DNA of 38,239 nucleotides from Alicycliphilus sp. (GTDB taxonomy: Bacteria > Pseudomonadota > Gammaproteobacteria > Burkholderiales > Burkholderiaceae_C). Below are positions 26,478 to 35,013 of the stretch, in pieces (the stretch's first letter is position 1; the number at the start of each line of letters is the position of its first letter). The stretch is from NCBI GenBank assembly GCA_018054745.1, contig JAGPIX010000011.1, forward strand, positions 1-38,239. Direction: 5' to 3'. The notes beneath the pieces were generated by a model. It was not told the DNA's origin, did not search any database, and was given only the letters and a program-made list of their open reading frames with translations. A program made the translations under genes and the position numbers.

Positions 26478-27518
26478 TCAACGCAGCGCCGGCGCCGCCC
26501 GCATGCCGCGCAGCACGGTTTCGCCAAAGGTGGCGCCGAATTTACGCGCCAGGCGCTCGGCGACGTTGTCGCGGCGCGTGTAGTCGATCACGTCCTCGGC
26601 CTTGACGACCTCGCGCGCCACGTAGTCCAGGGTGCCGTACTGGTCGGCCAGGCCCATGTCCACGGCCTGCTGGCCGGTCCAGAACAGGCCGCTGAAGGTC
26701 TCGGGCGTGGCCTTCAGGCGCTCGCCCCGGCCCTCTTTCACGGCCTCGATGAACTGCTGGTGGATCTGATCGAGCATCTGCTGCGCATAGCCGCGCTGCG
26801 TGGCCGACTGCGGGCTGAAGGGGTCGAGAAAGCCCTTGTTCTCACCGGCGGTGAGCAGGCGGCGCTCGACGCCCAGCTTTTCCATGGTGCCGGTGAAGCC
26901 AAAGCCGTCCATCAGCACGCCTATGCTGCCGACGATGCTGGCCTTGTCCACGTAGATCTCGTCGGCCGCCGCGGCGATGTAGTAGGCGGCCGAGGCGCAG
27001 GTCTCCTCGACCACGGCGTACAGGGGCTTGTTGTGCTTGGCCTTCAGGCGGGTGATCTCGTCGTTGATCATGCCCGCCTGCACCGGGCTGCCGCCGGGCG
27101 AGTTGATGAGCAGCACCACGGCCTGCGAGCCCGGGTCCTCGAAGGCGCTCTTCATGGCGGCGACGACGAACTCGGCGCTGGCCTCGGCGCCGGTGGCGAT
27201 CTCGCCCTTGACATCCACCACCGCGGTGTGCGGCGTGCTCTTGCTGGTGCTGGACAGGTCGCGCTGCCAGGCGGCCCAGATGATCAAGGTGATCAGCGCC
27301 AGCCAGCCAAAGCGCCAGAAGTTGCGCCAGCGCCTGGCGGCGCGCTGCTCGGCCAGGGTGCCCAGGACGAGTTTTTCGAGCAGCTCGCGCTCCCAGCCCG
27401 GTGTGCTGGAGACCGCCTTTTTTGCTTCTGTTTCAGTAGCTGTTCGCGCCCACAGGTCGGGCGGTTGGGGCTGATTTCCATCAAAACCGGTGGGCTCGGT
27501 GCGGGTGGGGTCGGTCAT
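26478..27518 (-). CDS. S49 family signal peptide peptidase (SppA-like)
   Basis: 346-residue single-domain SppA-type serine/lysine protease that degrades cleaved signal peptides in the membrane. One transmembrane helix is at about residues 67-84 (FWRFGWLALITLIIWAAW) after a long cytoplasmic N-terminus. The nucleophile is predicted as Ser176 (TCASAAYY) with general base Lys228 (GENKGFLDP). INSPGGSPVQAG and SIVGSIGVLMDG are family motifs. Residues about 23-35 (ARTATETEAKKA) are encoded by a copy of the dispersed repeat. It lies four bases after the Rieske gene. Confidence 0.92.
   Translation of the reverse strand: MTDPTRTEPTGFDGNQPQPPDLWARTATETEAKKAVSSTPGWERELLEKLVLGTLAEQRAARRWRNFWRFGWLALITLIIWAAWQRDLSSTSKSTPHTAVVDVKGEIATGAEASAEFVVAAMKSAFEDPGSQAVVLLINSPGGSPVQAGMINDEITRLKAKHNKPLYAVVEETCASAAYYIAAAADEIYVDKASIVGSIGVLMDGFGFTGTMEKLGVERRLLTAGENKGFLDPFSPQSATQRGYAQQMLDQIHQQFIEAVKEGRGERLKATPETFSGLFWTGQQAVDMGLADQYGTLDYVAREVVKAEDVIDYTRRDNVAERLARKFGATFGETVLRGMRAAPALR
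27421..27450 (-). repeat. Dispersed repeat copy H, inside the S49 peptidase gene
   Basis: Compared with copy A on the same strand, a 28-base stretch from GCGC through AACAGCTA to AAACAGAAG is identical at 23 positions. It is read in frame as part of the peptidase N-terminal cytoplasmic segment, a region not conserved in the family. It therefore looks like repeat sequence co-opted as protein. Confidence 0.6.
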
Positions 27519-27522
27519 GGTG

Positions 27523-27891
27523 TCAGAACGCTACGGTTTGCAGATCGGGGGCAGTATGCCAGTACACCATGCCGCCCTCTTCGCTCAAGTCCACCTTGAC
27601 CAGGGGCCGGCGTGCCGGGCCGCCCAGGCAGGCGCCGGTGTCGGGCGCAAACAACGCTCCGTGGGTGGAGCAGATCAGCCGGCAGCCACTGTCGTCGAAA
27701 AAATGGCCCTCCTTGAAATCCATTTCCATGGCCACATGGGTGCATTGGTTCAGATAGGCATGCACGCCACCCTGGTAGCGGATGGCAAAGGCGCGCAGGC
27801 TCTGGCCGCGATAGTGCACATCGAAGGCCACGGCGCGCCCGCCGTCCAGCAGATCGGCGCTGGCGCACAGGGGGATGCGCTCGGCGCTCAT
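27523..27891 (-). CDS. Rieske [2Fe-2S] domain protein
   Basis: 122-residue ferredoxin-like Rieske protein. The cluster ligands are Cys50-x-His52 (NQCTHVAM) and Cys74-x2-His77 (LICSTHGALF), in the usual arrangement. No transmembrane segment is seen, so it is a soluble Rieske ferredoxin or a dioxygenase ferredoxin-like protein rather than a bc1 subunit. ATG 27891 overlaps the stop of the HAD gene (TGATG). The partner enzyme is not evident; the neighbours are a phosphatase and a peptidase. Confidence 0.93.
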   Translation of the reverse strand: MSAERIPLCASADLLDGGRAVAFDVHYRGQSLRAFAIRYQGGVHAYLNQCTHVAMEMDFKEGHFFDDSGCRLICSTHGALFAPDTGACLGGPARRPLVKVDLSEEGGMVYWHTAPDLQTVAF

Positions 27892-28559
27892 CAGGCGTGC
27901 TCCTGCAGCCAGCCGTGCAGCGCGGCGACCGATGGCACCACGCACAGCGGGCCCAGGGCGGCGAACTCGGCCACGTCATGGGCGCCATAGCCCACGCCCA
28001 CGCTGGCGCAGCCGGCGGCGCGGGCCATCTCCAGGTCATGCGTGGTGTCGCCAATCATGAGCAGGCGCCCGGGCGCCACGTCGAACTCGGCCATCAGCTC
28101 CTGCAGCATCAGCGGGTGCGGCTTGCCGGCCGTCTCGTCGGCCGTGCGCGAGCCGTCGAACATGCCGCGCAGCTGCACCAGCTGCAACGCCTGGTCCAGG
28201 CCGCGGCGGCTCTTGCCCGTGGCCACGGCCAGCAGGTGGCCGCGCGCACGCAGGGCATGCAGCATGGGCAGCACGCCGGCAAACAGGGTCACATCGTCCT
28301 GGCGTTTGAGGTAGTGGTAACGGTAGCGGTTGGCCAGCTGCGGATAGTGCTCGCGCGGCACGTCGGGCGCGGCATGCGCCAGCGCCGGCTCCAGCGCCAT
28401 GCCAATCACCCAGGCGGCGGCCTCATCACTGGGCACGGCGCCGCCGACGTCGCGCACGGCGTCCTGAATGCTGCGCACGATGATGGCGGTGGAGTCGAAC
28501 AGCGTGCCGTCCCAGTCGAAGGCAATCAGGTCGAAGCGGCGCGGGCGGAGTTCAGGCAT
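27891..28559 (-). CDS. HAD-family hydrolase (phosphoglycolate phosphatase-like)
   Basis: 222-residue HAD phosphatase with cap. Motif I FDWDGTLFDST has nucleophile Asp15 and Asp17; motif II is VATGKS; motif III is the Lys in AGKPHPLM; motif IV is MIGDTTHDLEMARAAG. It resembles the Gph/PGPase-like enzymes encoded after rluC in Burkholderiales. The substrate is not known. ATG 28559 lies within the end of rluC, overlapping it by 8 bp; a longer open frame upstream is rluC in another frame. Confidence 0.9.
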   Translation of the reverse strand: MPELRPRRFDLIAFDWDGTLFDSTAIIVRSIQDAVRDVGGAVPSDEAAAWVIGMALEPALAHAAPDVPREHYPQLANRYRYHYLKRQDDVTLFAGVLPMLHALRARGHLLAVATGKSRRGLDQALQLVQLRGMFDGSRTADETAGKPHPLMLQELMAEFDVAPGRLLMIGDTTHDLEMARAAGCASVGVGYGAHDVAEFAALGPLCVVPSVAALHGWLQEHA

Positions 28560-29553
28560 GGGTGGGCTCAGTGGCAAGAAAGTCCGCCAGATCCGGCGGC
28601 AGCTCGGCACGCAGCTCCAGGCGCTCGCCGCTGCCCGGGTGGTCGAACTGCAGACGCCAGGCGTGCAGGAACATGCGTTTCAGGCCGTTCTTCTGCAAAC
28701 GGCGGTTCAGGTCGAAGTCGCCGTACTTGTCGTCACCGGCGATAGGGTGGCCCTGGGACGCCAGGTGCACGCGGATCTGGTGCGTGCGCCCGGTCTTGAT
28801 GGTCACCTCCAGCAGGCTCATGGCCGGCAGGCCGGCCATGGGGCGCGGCGCCAGTTGCTCGCGTACCTTGACCAGGGTGATGGAGCGCATGCCGTCCGGG
28901 TCGTCCTGGGTGGTCACGCGCACGCGGCGCTCGCCGCCCTCCTGCAGGTATTTGTGCAGCGGCTGGTCAATAACCTTGTGGTTCGCCGGCCAGCTGCCAG
29001 TCACCAGCGCCAGGTAGGTCTTGCCGGTCTCGCGCCCGCGGAACTGGTCCTGCAGATGCGTCAGCGCCGAGCGCTTCTTGGCCACCAGCAGGATGCCCGA
29101 GGTCTCGCGATCGAGCCGGTGCACCAGCTCCAGAAAGCGCGCCTGCGGCCTGGCCTGGCGCAGCTGCTCGATGACGCCAAAGGAAACGCCCGAGCCGCCA
29201 TGCACGGCCACGCCGGCGGGCTTGTCCAGGGCGATCAGCTGCTCGTCCTCGAGCAGGATGGGGAATTCACGCGCGGGCGCCGGGCGCTCGGCCTTCTCGG
29301 CGATCTTCTCGGACACGCGCACCGGCGGCAGGCGCACCAGGTCGCCCTCGGCCACGCGCGCGTCGGCGCTGGTGCGGCCCTTGTTCAGGCGCACCTCGCC
29401 GCTGCGGATGATGCGGTAGACATGGGTCTTGGGCACGCCCTTGAGGTGGCGTATCAAAAAGTTGTCCAGGCGCTGGCCTGTGGACTCGGCATCGACCTCG
29501 ACGATGCGGGCCGCGGGGGTCGGGCTGGGTTTGCCCTCTATAATCGGTTTCAC
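28552..29553 (-). CDS. rluC: 23S rRNA pseudouridine(955/2504/2580) synthase RluC
   Basis: 333-residue pseudouridine synthase of the RluA family. An S4 RNA-binding domain lies at about residues 27-75 (QRLDNFLIRHL, then YRIIRSGEVRLNKG). The catalytic Asp148 is in VHRLDRETSG, and HGGSGVSFGVIEQLR is characteristic of RluC rather than RluD. The start is the GTG at 29553; TATAAT on the opposite strand lies inside its first codons. It is divergent from rne, an arrangement conserved in many proteobacteria. It modifies 23S rRNA positions corresponding to E. coli 955, 2504 and 2580. Confidence 0.95.
   Translation of the reverse strand: MKPIIEGKPSPTPAARIVEVDAESTGQRLDNFLIRHLKGVPKTHVYRIIRSGEVRLNKGRTSADARVAEGDLVRLPPVRVSEKIAEKAERPAPAREFPILLEDEQLIALDKPAGVAVHGGSGVSFGVIEQLRQARPQARFLELVHRLDRETSGILLVAKKRSALTHLQDQFRGRETGKTYLALVTGSWPANHKVIDQPLHKYLQEGGERRVRVTTQDDPDGMRSITLVKVREQLAPRPMAGLPAMSLLEVTIKTGRTHQIRVHLASQGHPIAGDDKYGDFDLNRRLQKNGLKRMFLHAWRLQFDHPGSGERLELRAELPPDLADFLATEPTHA
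29540..29545 (+). promoter_or_regulatory. Probable rne promoter (-10 TATAAT)
   Basis: A perfect TATAAT on the + strand inside the first codons of the divergent rluC gene. Transcription from here would give rne a leader of about 570 nt. The -35 is poor. Long leaders are known for rne in E. coli, where they mediate autoregulation. Confidence 0.45.
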
Positions 29554-29832
29554 CTGCGCGACGGATGTGTAAGCGGTTGATGTGTCTGGAGTTTAGTGGA
29601 CACAGGCCCGGCTCGACGCGCGGTCTGGTGAATGCCCAGGCGCGTAGTGCGCGGTTTGTAGCGCCGCACCCTGCACCAGAGGCTGACGCATCGAATCACA
29701 GAAACACGGAAATACAAGCCGACACCGCCTCCACCAGAGCGCGGCGGTCGGCGGATCAAAGCGACATCATGTGGGTTGTACTGGCTTGGATTGTGTCCCT
29801 ATGGCAGGTGCGCCAGCGCCTGCCGTTGGCAC

Positions 29833-29890
29833 AAAAATCGCCTCCAACGCCCATCCGGAAAGCGCGAACAGCTCTAATTTTGATAGCTGA
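29833..29890 (+). repeat. Dispersed intergenic repeat, copy D
   Basis: It reads CGCCTCCAACGCCCATCC, then AAAGCGCGAACAGCTCTAAT and TTTTGATAGCTG. The right end carries both an AACAGCT and a GATAGCTG, which are mutually inverted, so two ends may be present. It lies in the middle of the rne leader. Confidence 0.65.
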
Positions 29891-30060
29891 ACAGCCTGCA
29901 ATCCGGCTCGCTCCCATCCACGCCCACCCTCCTCCACCGCTGCGCAGCTGACCCGCTGCGCGGCTGTGGTGCGACCCGGCCCCTTCCCTCGCTTCCGTTT
30001 CGATGCGCCAGTCCAGGCATTGACGCCCCTCTGCCGAGGGTGTTTGTCTGGATACGAGAC

Positions 30061-30085
30061 GCGGGCAGCGCCGTGCACTGCCCGC
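30061..30085 (+). other. Hairpin in rne leader
   Basis: GCGGGCAG and CTGCCCGC form a perfect 8-bp stem around 9 bases, ending 34 bases before the rne start codon. It is well placed to influence translation or RNase E feedback cleavage. No T tract follows. Confidence 0.5.
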
Positions 30086-30119
30086 ACAAGAACAACGCAT
30101 TGCATAAAGGACACGCATC

Positions 30120-33100
30120 ATGAAACGGATGCTCATCAACGCCACGCAGCCCGAAGAACGCCGCCTGGCCATCGTCGACGGCCAGAAGCTGCTGGATTAC
30201 GAGATCGAGGTCGAAGGGCGCGAGCAGCGCAAGGGCAACATCTACAAGGCGGTGGTCACGCGCGTCGAGCCGTCGCTGGAGGCCTGCTTCGTCGACTATG
30301 GCGAGGATCGCCACGGCTTTCTGCCCTTCAAGGAAATCTCGCGCCAGTATTTCGCCGAGGGCGTCTCGCCCTCTCAGGCGCGCATCAACGATGTGATCAA
30401 GGAAGGCCAGGAACTGCTGGTGCAGGTGGAGAAGGAAGAGCGCGGCAACAAGGGCGCGGCGCTGACCACCTTCATCAGCCTGGCCGGCCGCTACGTGGTG
30501 CTGATGCCCAACAACCCGCGCGGCGGCGGCGTGTCGCGCCGCATCGAGGGCGAGGACCGGGCCGAGCTCAAAGAGGCCATGGACCAGCTCGAATACCCCA
30601 AGGGCATGTCCATCATCGCGCGCACCGCCGGTATTGGCCGCAGCGCCCCCGAGCTGCAATGGGACCTGAACTACCTGCTCAAGCTGTGGAGCGCCATCGA
30701 CGGCGCGGCCAAGGCCGGCAAGGGCGCCTTCCTGATCTACCAGGAGTCGAGCCTGGTGATCCGCGCCATCCGCGACTACTTCAACGCCGACATCGGCGAC
30801 ATCCTGATCGACACCGACGACATCTACGAGCAGGCCCAGCAGTTCATGGCGCATGTCATGCCCGAGCAGGCCGCGCGCGTCAAGCGCTACCGCGATGATG
30901 CGCCGCTGTTCTCGCGCTTCCAGATCGAGCACCAGATCGAATCGGCCTACGCCCGCACGGTCACCCTGCCCTCGGGCGGCGCCATCGTCATCGACCACAC
31001 CGAGGCGCTGGTCAGCGTGGACGTGAACTCGGCGCGCGCCATCAAGGGCGGCGACATCGAGGAGACCGCCACCCGCACCAACCTGGAGGCCGCCGACGAG
31101 GTGGCGCGCCAGATGCGCCTGCGCGACCTGGGCGGCCTGATCGTCATCGACTTCATCGACATGGAAGAGTCGAAGAACCGCCGCGAGGTCGAGAACCGCC
31201 TGCGCGACGCCCTGCGCCAGGATCGCGCGCGCGTGCAGTTCGGCACGATTTCCAAGTTCGGCCTGATGGAGATGAGCCGCCAGCGCCTGAAGCCCTCGCT
31301 GTCCGAGGGCGCCCATATCCGCTGCCCGCTGTGCGACGGCACCGGCCATGTGCGCGACACCGAGGGCTTTGCGCTGCAGATGCTGCGCATGATCCAGGAG
31401 GAGTCCATGAAGGACAACACCGCCGCCGTGCACTGCCAGGTGCCGGTGGAGGTGGCCAGCTTCCTGCTGAACGAAAAGCGCAACGAGATCGCCAAGATCG
31501 AGCTGCGCAAGCGCGTGGCCATCATGCTCATCCCGAACAAGAGCCTGGCCACGCCGCACTACAAGCTTGAGCGCCTGAAGCACGACGACCCGCGCCTGGA
31601 CGGCCTGGAGGCCAGCTACCAGCTGGCCGATGTGCCCGAGGAGCAGACCGGCATCACGCGCCGCTCGCAAGAGCCGACCAACAAGCAGCAGCCGGTGATC
31701 AAGGGCGTGCTGCCCGACGCCCCCGCCCCGGTGGCCGAGCCGCGCCCCGAAGCTCCGGCACGCGGTCAGGGCCAGCAGCGCTCGGCCGCGGCGCCCACGC
31801 CCGCGCCGCAGCAGCCGCGCCCGGCACCGGCGCCGGCACCCGAGCAAGGCTTCTTCGCCTGGCTCAAGAGCCTGTTCGGCTTTGGCGCGACGCCCGCCCC
31901 CGTGGCCGCGCCCGTGGCGCCGCCGGCTGAAGCTGCCCCCCGCACCGAGGGCCGGCGCGACGGCCGCGGTGGCGAGCGCGGCAGCCGCCGCGGCGGCGAA
32001 CGCAGCGGCAACCGTGACGGCAATCGCGAAGGCGCCGGCACCGAGGGCCGTGGCCGCCGTGGTGAGCGCCCGGCAGGCGAAGGCCGCGAGAATCGCGAGC
32101 CGCGTGAGAACCGTGAAGGCCGCAACGGCCGCGGCGAGCGCACCGAACGCACCGACCGCCCCGAGGGCGACAAGCCGCGCCAGCCGCGCGAGGGCCGCAA
32201 CGGCCGCGAGCGCGGCGCGGCACCCTCTGCCAACGCCGAGCAAACCGCGGTGAGCACCCAGGCCACCGACACGCCCGAAACCACGGCCACGCCCGAACGC
32301 AGCGAGCGCCCCGCGCGCGGCAACGAACGCCGTGAGCGCGGCGAACCGCGCCGCGAGCGCGCGCCGCGCGGCAGCGACGCCGCCACCCCGGTGGCCGACT
32401 TTGCCGACACCGCTCCGCTGGACGCCCTGCCCGATCTGGATCTGACGGCCAATGAGGTCGCCGCCGGCCAGGCCGAGGCGCCCGCCGCGGGCGAAGAGCG
32501 CCGCGAGCGCCGCTCGCGCGACCGCTATGGCCGCGACCGCCGCGACCGCGCCGAGCGCGCGCCGCGCAGCACTGACGGCACCGAGGCCGCGCCCGCCGCG
32601 CCGCTGATGGAGTTCGACCTCCCCGGCACACCGGCGCCGGCCGCCGCCGAAGCGGCCGAGCCCGCGGCCGAGCCCGCACGGCGCAGCTACTTTGCCGCAC
32701 CGGCTGCCCCCGTGGCCGCGCCCAGCCCCGCCCCCGAGGCCGCTGCGCAAGCCGTGACAGAGCCGGCACTCGCCGAGCCAGCCCCGGCCCCCGTGGCCGC
32801 GGCCCCGGCCGTCGCCCCGGCACCCGTGGTGCCAGCACCCGCGCCGGCACCGGCACCCGCGCCGGCCGTCCAGGCCGCGGCAGAGCCGGCCGCCGGCATG
32901 CCACGCGTGCAGGCCTTCACGCTGCCCGTGCAGTCGTTGATGGATGTGGCCCAGTCCTCGGGCCTGCAGTGGATCAACTCCGACGCCGACAAGGTGGCCG
33001 CCGTCCAGGCCGCCATCGCCGCCGAGCCCAAGCCGGTGCACATCCCGCGCGAGCGTCCGCCCGCCGTGGTGCTGGACGACGGCCCGCTGGTGCTGGTGGA

Positions 33101-33161
33101 AACCCGCCGCGACCTGCGTGATCTGCAACTGCCGTTCGAGAAGGAAGGCGCCGCCGTCTAA
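30120..33161 (+). CDS. rne: Ribonuclease E
   Basis: 1013-residue essential endoribonuclease and degradosome scaffold. The catalytic half (to about residue 520) has the N-terminal [15 protein letters not shown], an S1 domain near 36-120, the DNase I-like subdomain with [19 protein letters not shown], and the Zn-link Cys402/Cys405 (CPLCDGTGH). The C-terminal half is disordered and Arg/Gly/Glu- and Pro/Ala-rich (many NREGRNGR-type stretches, RNA-binding). It includes an amphipathic [12 protein letters not shown] near 580 that likely anchors it to the membrane, and a conserved C-terminal block ([14 protein letters not shown]). AAAGGA precedes the ATG. A strong terminator follows. Confidence 0.96.
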   Translation: MKRMLINATQPEERRLAIVDGQKLLDYEIEVEGREQRKGNIYKAVVTRVEPSLEACFVDYGEDRHGFLPFKEISRQYFAEGVSPSQARINDVIKEGQELLVQVEKEERGNKGAALTTFISLAGRYVVLMPNNPRGGGVSRRIEGEDRAELKEAMDQLEYPKGMSIIARTAGIGRSAPELQWDLNYLLKLWSAIDGAAKAGKGAFLIYQESSLVIRAIRDYFNADIGDILIDTDDIYEQAQQFMAHVMPEQAARVKRYRDDAPLFSRFQIEHQIESAYARTVTLPSGGAIVIDHTEALVSVDVNSARAIKGGDIEETATRTNLEAADEVARQMRLRDLGGLIVIDFIDMEESKNRREVENRLRDALRQDRARVQFGTISKFGLMEMSRQRLKPSLSEGAHIRCPLCDGTGHVRDTEGFALQMLRMIQEESMKDNTAAVHCQVPVEVASFLLNEKRNEIAKIELRKRVAIMLIPNKSLATPHYKLERLKHDDPRLDGLEASYQLADVPEEQTGITRRSQEPTNKQQPVIKGVLPDAPAPVAEPRPEAPARGQGQQRSAAAPTPAPQQPRPAPAPAPEQGFFAWLKSLFGFGATPAPVAAPVAPPAEAAPRTEGRRDGRGGERGSRRGGERSGNRDGNREGAGTEGRGRRGERPAGEGRENREPRENREGRNGRGERTERTDRPEGDKPRQPREGRNGRERGAAPSANAEQTAVSTQATDTPETTATPERSERPARGNERRERGEPRRERAPRGSDAATPVADFADTAPLDALPDLDLTANEVAAGQAEAPAAGEERRERRSRDRYGRDRRDRAERAPRSTDGTEAAPAAPLMEFDLPGTPAPAAAEAAEPAAEPARRSYFAAPAAPVAAPSPAPEAAAQAVTEPALAEPAPAPVAAAPAVAPAPVVPAPAPAPAPAPAVQAAAEPAAGMPRVQAFTLPVQSLMDVAQSSGLQWINSDADKVAAVQAAIAAEPKPVHIPRERPPAVVLDDGPLVLVETRRDLRDLQLPFEKEGAAV

Positions 33162-33177
33162 AGTACGGTCACGCCTG

Positions 33178-33214
33178 ACAGCACCGGGGGCCTTGGCCCC
33201 CGGTGCTGTTTTAT
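33178..33214 (+). terminator. Intrinsic terminator of rne
   Basis: A perfect 15-bp GC-rich inverted repeat (ACAGCACCGGGGGCC with its complement) around a 2-base loop, followed by TTTTA. It begins 17 bases after the rne stop codon. This is the clearest terminator in the window. Confidence 0.95.
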
Positions 33215-33218
33215 CACT

Positions 33219-33270
33219 ATCAAAAATCTAGCTGTTTGCGCTTGCCAGTCAAGGGTTCAAGGCCAATTTG
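33219..33270 (-). repeat. Dispersed intergenic repeat, copy E
   Basis: On the minus strand it reads GGCCTTGAACCC, a diverged middle, then GGCAAGCGCAAACAGCTAG and ATTTTTGAT. A second CGAACAGCTAGGCGC-like end lies at 33281-33294 in the opposite orientation, so the copy is flanked by inverted ends. It lies between the rne terminator and yaaA. Confidence 0.75.
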
Positions 33271-33307
33271 ATGCAATTACGAACAGCTAGGCGCACCGGA
33301 GCCCCGC

Positions 33308-34084
33308 ATGCTGTTTCTGCTCTCCCCCGCCAAGTCGCTGGACTACGACACGCCGCTGCCCGCCGGTCTGCCGCACACGCTGCCGGCCTTTGTGCCCCAG
33401 GCCGAGCAGCTGATCGCCGTGCTGCGCGACAAGTCGCCGCAGGAGATTGCCTCGCTGATGTCCATCAGCGACCCGCTGGCGGCGCTGAATGTGGCGCGCT
33501 ACGCCGCCTGGCGGCCGCGCTTCACGGCCGACAACGCGCGCCAGGCCGTGATGGCCTTCAACGGCGATGTGTACGAGGGCCTGCAGGCCCCCACCCTGTC
33601 GCCGGACGAGCTGAACTGGGCGCAGCAGCATCTGGCCATCCTCTCCGGCCTGTACGGCGTGCTGCGCCCGCTGGACTGGATGCAGCCCTACCGCCTGGAG
33701 ATGGGCACGCGCCTGGCCACCAGCGCCGGCTCCAACCTCTACCAGTTCTGGGGCCGGCGCATCGCCGAGCACCTGAACCAGCGCCTGGCCCAGGACATCA
33801 CGCCGGTGGTCGTCAACCTGGCCTCGCAGGAATATTTCAAGTCTGTCGATCTGAAAACGCTCAAGGCACGCGTCATCGAATGCGTGTTTGAAGACTACAA
33901 AAATGGGCAGTACAAGATCATCAGCTTCTACGCCAAACGCGCGCGCGGCCTGATGGCGCGCTATGCCATACAGCAGCGCGTGACCACCCCGCACCAGCTC
34001 GAAGGTTTTGACCTGGAGGGCTATGCTTGGGCCCCCGGCGCCAGCACGCCCGAGCGCCTGGTCTTTCGCCGCCAAGCCACTTGA
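33308..34084 (+). CDS. yaaA: Peroxide stress protein YaaA (UPF0246)
   Basis: 258-residue protein of the YaaA/DUF328 family, which limits intracellular iron and oxidative damage in E. coli during peroxide stress. Family signatures: [18 protein letters not shown] at the N-terminus, [32 protein letters not shown] and a C-terminal [16 protein letters not shown] six bases before the ATG fixes the start. Length equals E. coli YaaA (258). The gene after it is an Fe(II) enzyme. Confidence 0.95.
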   Translation: MLFLLSPAKSLDYDTPLPAGLPHTLPAFVPQAEQLIAVLRDKSPQEIASLMSISDPLAALNVARYAAWRPRFTADNARQAVMAFNGDVYEGLQAPTLSPDELNWAQQHLAILSGLYGVLRPLDWMQPYRLEMGTRLATSAGSNLYQFWGRRIAEHLNQRLAQDITPVVVNLASQEYFKSVDLKTLKARVIECVFEDYKNGQYKIISFYAKRARGLMARYAIQQRVTTPHQLEGFDLEGYAWAPGASTPERLVFRRQAT

Positions 34085-34099
34085 GGAGGAGCCACCGCC

Positions 34100-34954
34100 A
34101 TGAGCCTGTCCCAGACCATCACCCCCGAGCTGCGCCAGTGGATCATCGACCAGGCCAGCGCCGGCGTGGCCGCGCCCGCGCTGATCGAGGGCATGCGCGC
34201 CTCGGGCTGGAATGAGGACGTGGCCATCGCCGCGGTGGAGCTGGTACTGCGCGCGCATCTGGACAAGGTGGCGCTGGACAAGGGCCTGCCGCCGGCCGCC
34301 CCCGTGCCCGATCCGGCGCTTGCCGAATCGCCCCTGCACATCGACGTGGGCGACCGCCAGGTCGAGGTGCTGATGGCCATGGCGAATCCGCGTGTGGTGC
34401 TGTTTGGCAACCTGCTGTCGCCCGAGGAATGCCAGGCCATCATCGACGCCGCCGGCTCGCGCATGGCGCGCTCGCTCACCGTGCAGACCGCCACCGGCGG
34501 CCAGGAGGTGAACCAGGCGCGCACCAGCGACGGCATGTTCTTCGAACGCGGCGAGAACGCCGTCGTCGCCCGGCTGGAGCAGCGCATTGCCCGCCTGGTC
34601 AACTGGCCCGTACAGAACGGCGAGGGCCTGCAAGTGCTGCACTACCGCCCCGGCGCCGAGTACAAGCCGCACTACGACTACTTCGACCCCCAGGAAGCCG
34701 GCACGCCCAGCATCCTGCAGCGCGGCGGCCAGCGCGTGGCCACGCTGGTGATCTACCTGAACAGCCCCGCCAAGGGCGGCGGCACCACCTTCCCCGACGT
34801 ACCGCTGGAGATCGCCCCGCGCCAGGGCAACGCCGTGTTCTTCAGCTACGAGCGCCCCCACCCCAGCACCCGCACGCTGCACGGCGGCGCCCCCGTGACC
34901 GAGGGCGAGAAATGGATCGCCACCAAATGGCTGCGCGAGCGTGAGTTCAAGTAA
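34100..34954 (+). CDS. 2OG-Fe(II) oxygenase, prolyl 4-hydroxylase-like
   Basis: 284-residue oxygenase of the P4Hc type. The iron ligands are His191 and Asp193 (PHYDYFDP) and His261 (TRTLHGGAPV); Lys271 (GEKWIATKWLRE) should bind 2-oxoglutarate. The core runs from about residue 97 to the end. The first 80 residues form a helical domain (ELRQWIIDQASAG, VELVLRAHL) of unknown role that is common in the Burkholderiales homologues. AGGAGG nine bases before ATG gives a strong ribosome-binding site. The substrate is unknown; bacterial homologues hydroxylate proline in proteins such as EF-Tu in Pseudomonas. Confidence 0.93.
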   Translation: MSLSQTITPELRQWIIDQASAGVAAPALIEGMRASGWNEDVAIAAVELVLRAHLDKVALDKGLPPAAPVPDPALAESPLHIDVGDRQVEVLMAMANPRVVLFGNLLSPEECQAIIDAAGSRMARSLTVQTATGGQEVNQARTSDGMFFERGENAVVARLEQRIARLVNWPVQNGEGLQVLHYRPGAEYKPHYDYFDPQEAGTPSILQRGGQRVATLVIYLNSPAKGGGTTFPDVPLEIAPRQGNAVFFSYERPHPSTRTLHGGAPVTEGEKWIATKWLREREFK

Positions 34955-35000
34955 AAACAGCCTGTAGCGCTTGATACACAAGCGCTTACAGCTATGTAAT
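34953..35000 (+). repeat. Dispersed intergenic repeat, copy F
   Basis: It reads CAGCCTGTAGCGCTTGATAC, then ACAAGCGCTTACAGCTATG. This is the copy with the best hairpin: TGTAGCGCTT and AAGCGCTTACA pair with one bulge around seven bases. It starts within the stop codon of the oxygenase gene and runs to 14 bases before the queF ATG. Confidence 0.8.
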
Positions 35001-35013
35001 CGATAGTAAACAC

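Larger units (their letters stand above)
29554..30119 (+). other. 566-bp leader region of rne
   Basis: No convincing protein gene is present on either strand. It holds repeat copy D (29833-29890), a GCGGGCAG/CTGCCCGC hairpin 35 bp before the rne ATG (30061-30085), and pyrimidine-rich stretches around 29905-29990. It must contain promoters for rne and rluC. By analogy with E. coli, its RNA could be the autoregulatory target of RNase E. Confidence 0.6.

Noticed and set aside
29827-29841. TGGCAC-N5-TCGC, a sigma-54-like -24/-12 element in the rne leader
   Set aside because: One mismatch in the -12 box and overlap with repeat copy D; a housekeeping gene is not expected to use sigma-54, and a single match of this size is likely by chance.
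29874-33128. A 1084-codon open frame on the minus strand opposite rne
   Set aside because: It is the mirror of the GC-biased codons of RNase E; the translation is Ala/Gly/Arg-rich and His-rich with no known motif, and rne is unmistakable on the other strand.
34955-35013. preQ1 riboswitch before queF
   Set aside because: The leader is repeat copy F; the C-rich loop and A-rich tail of preQ1 aptamers are not seen.
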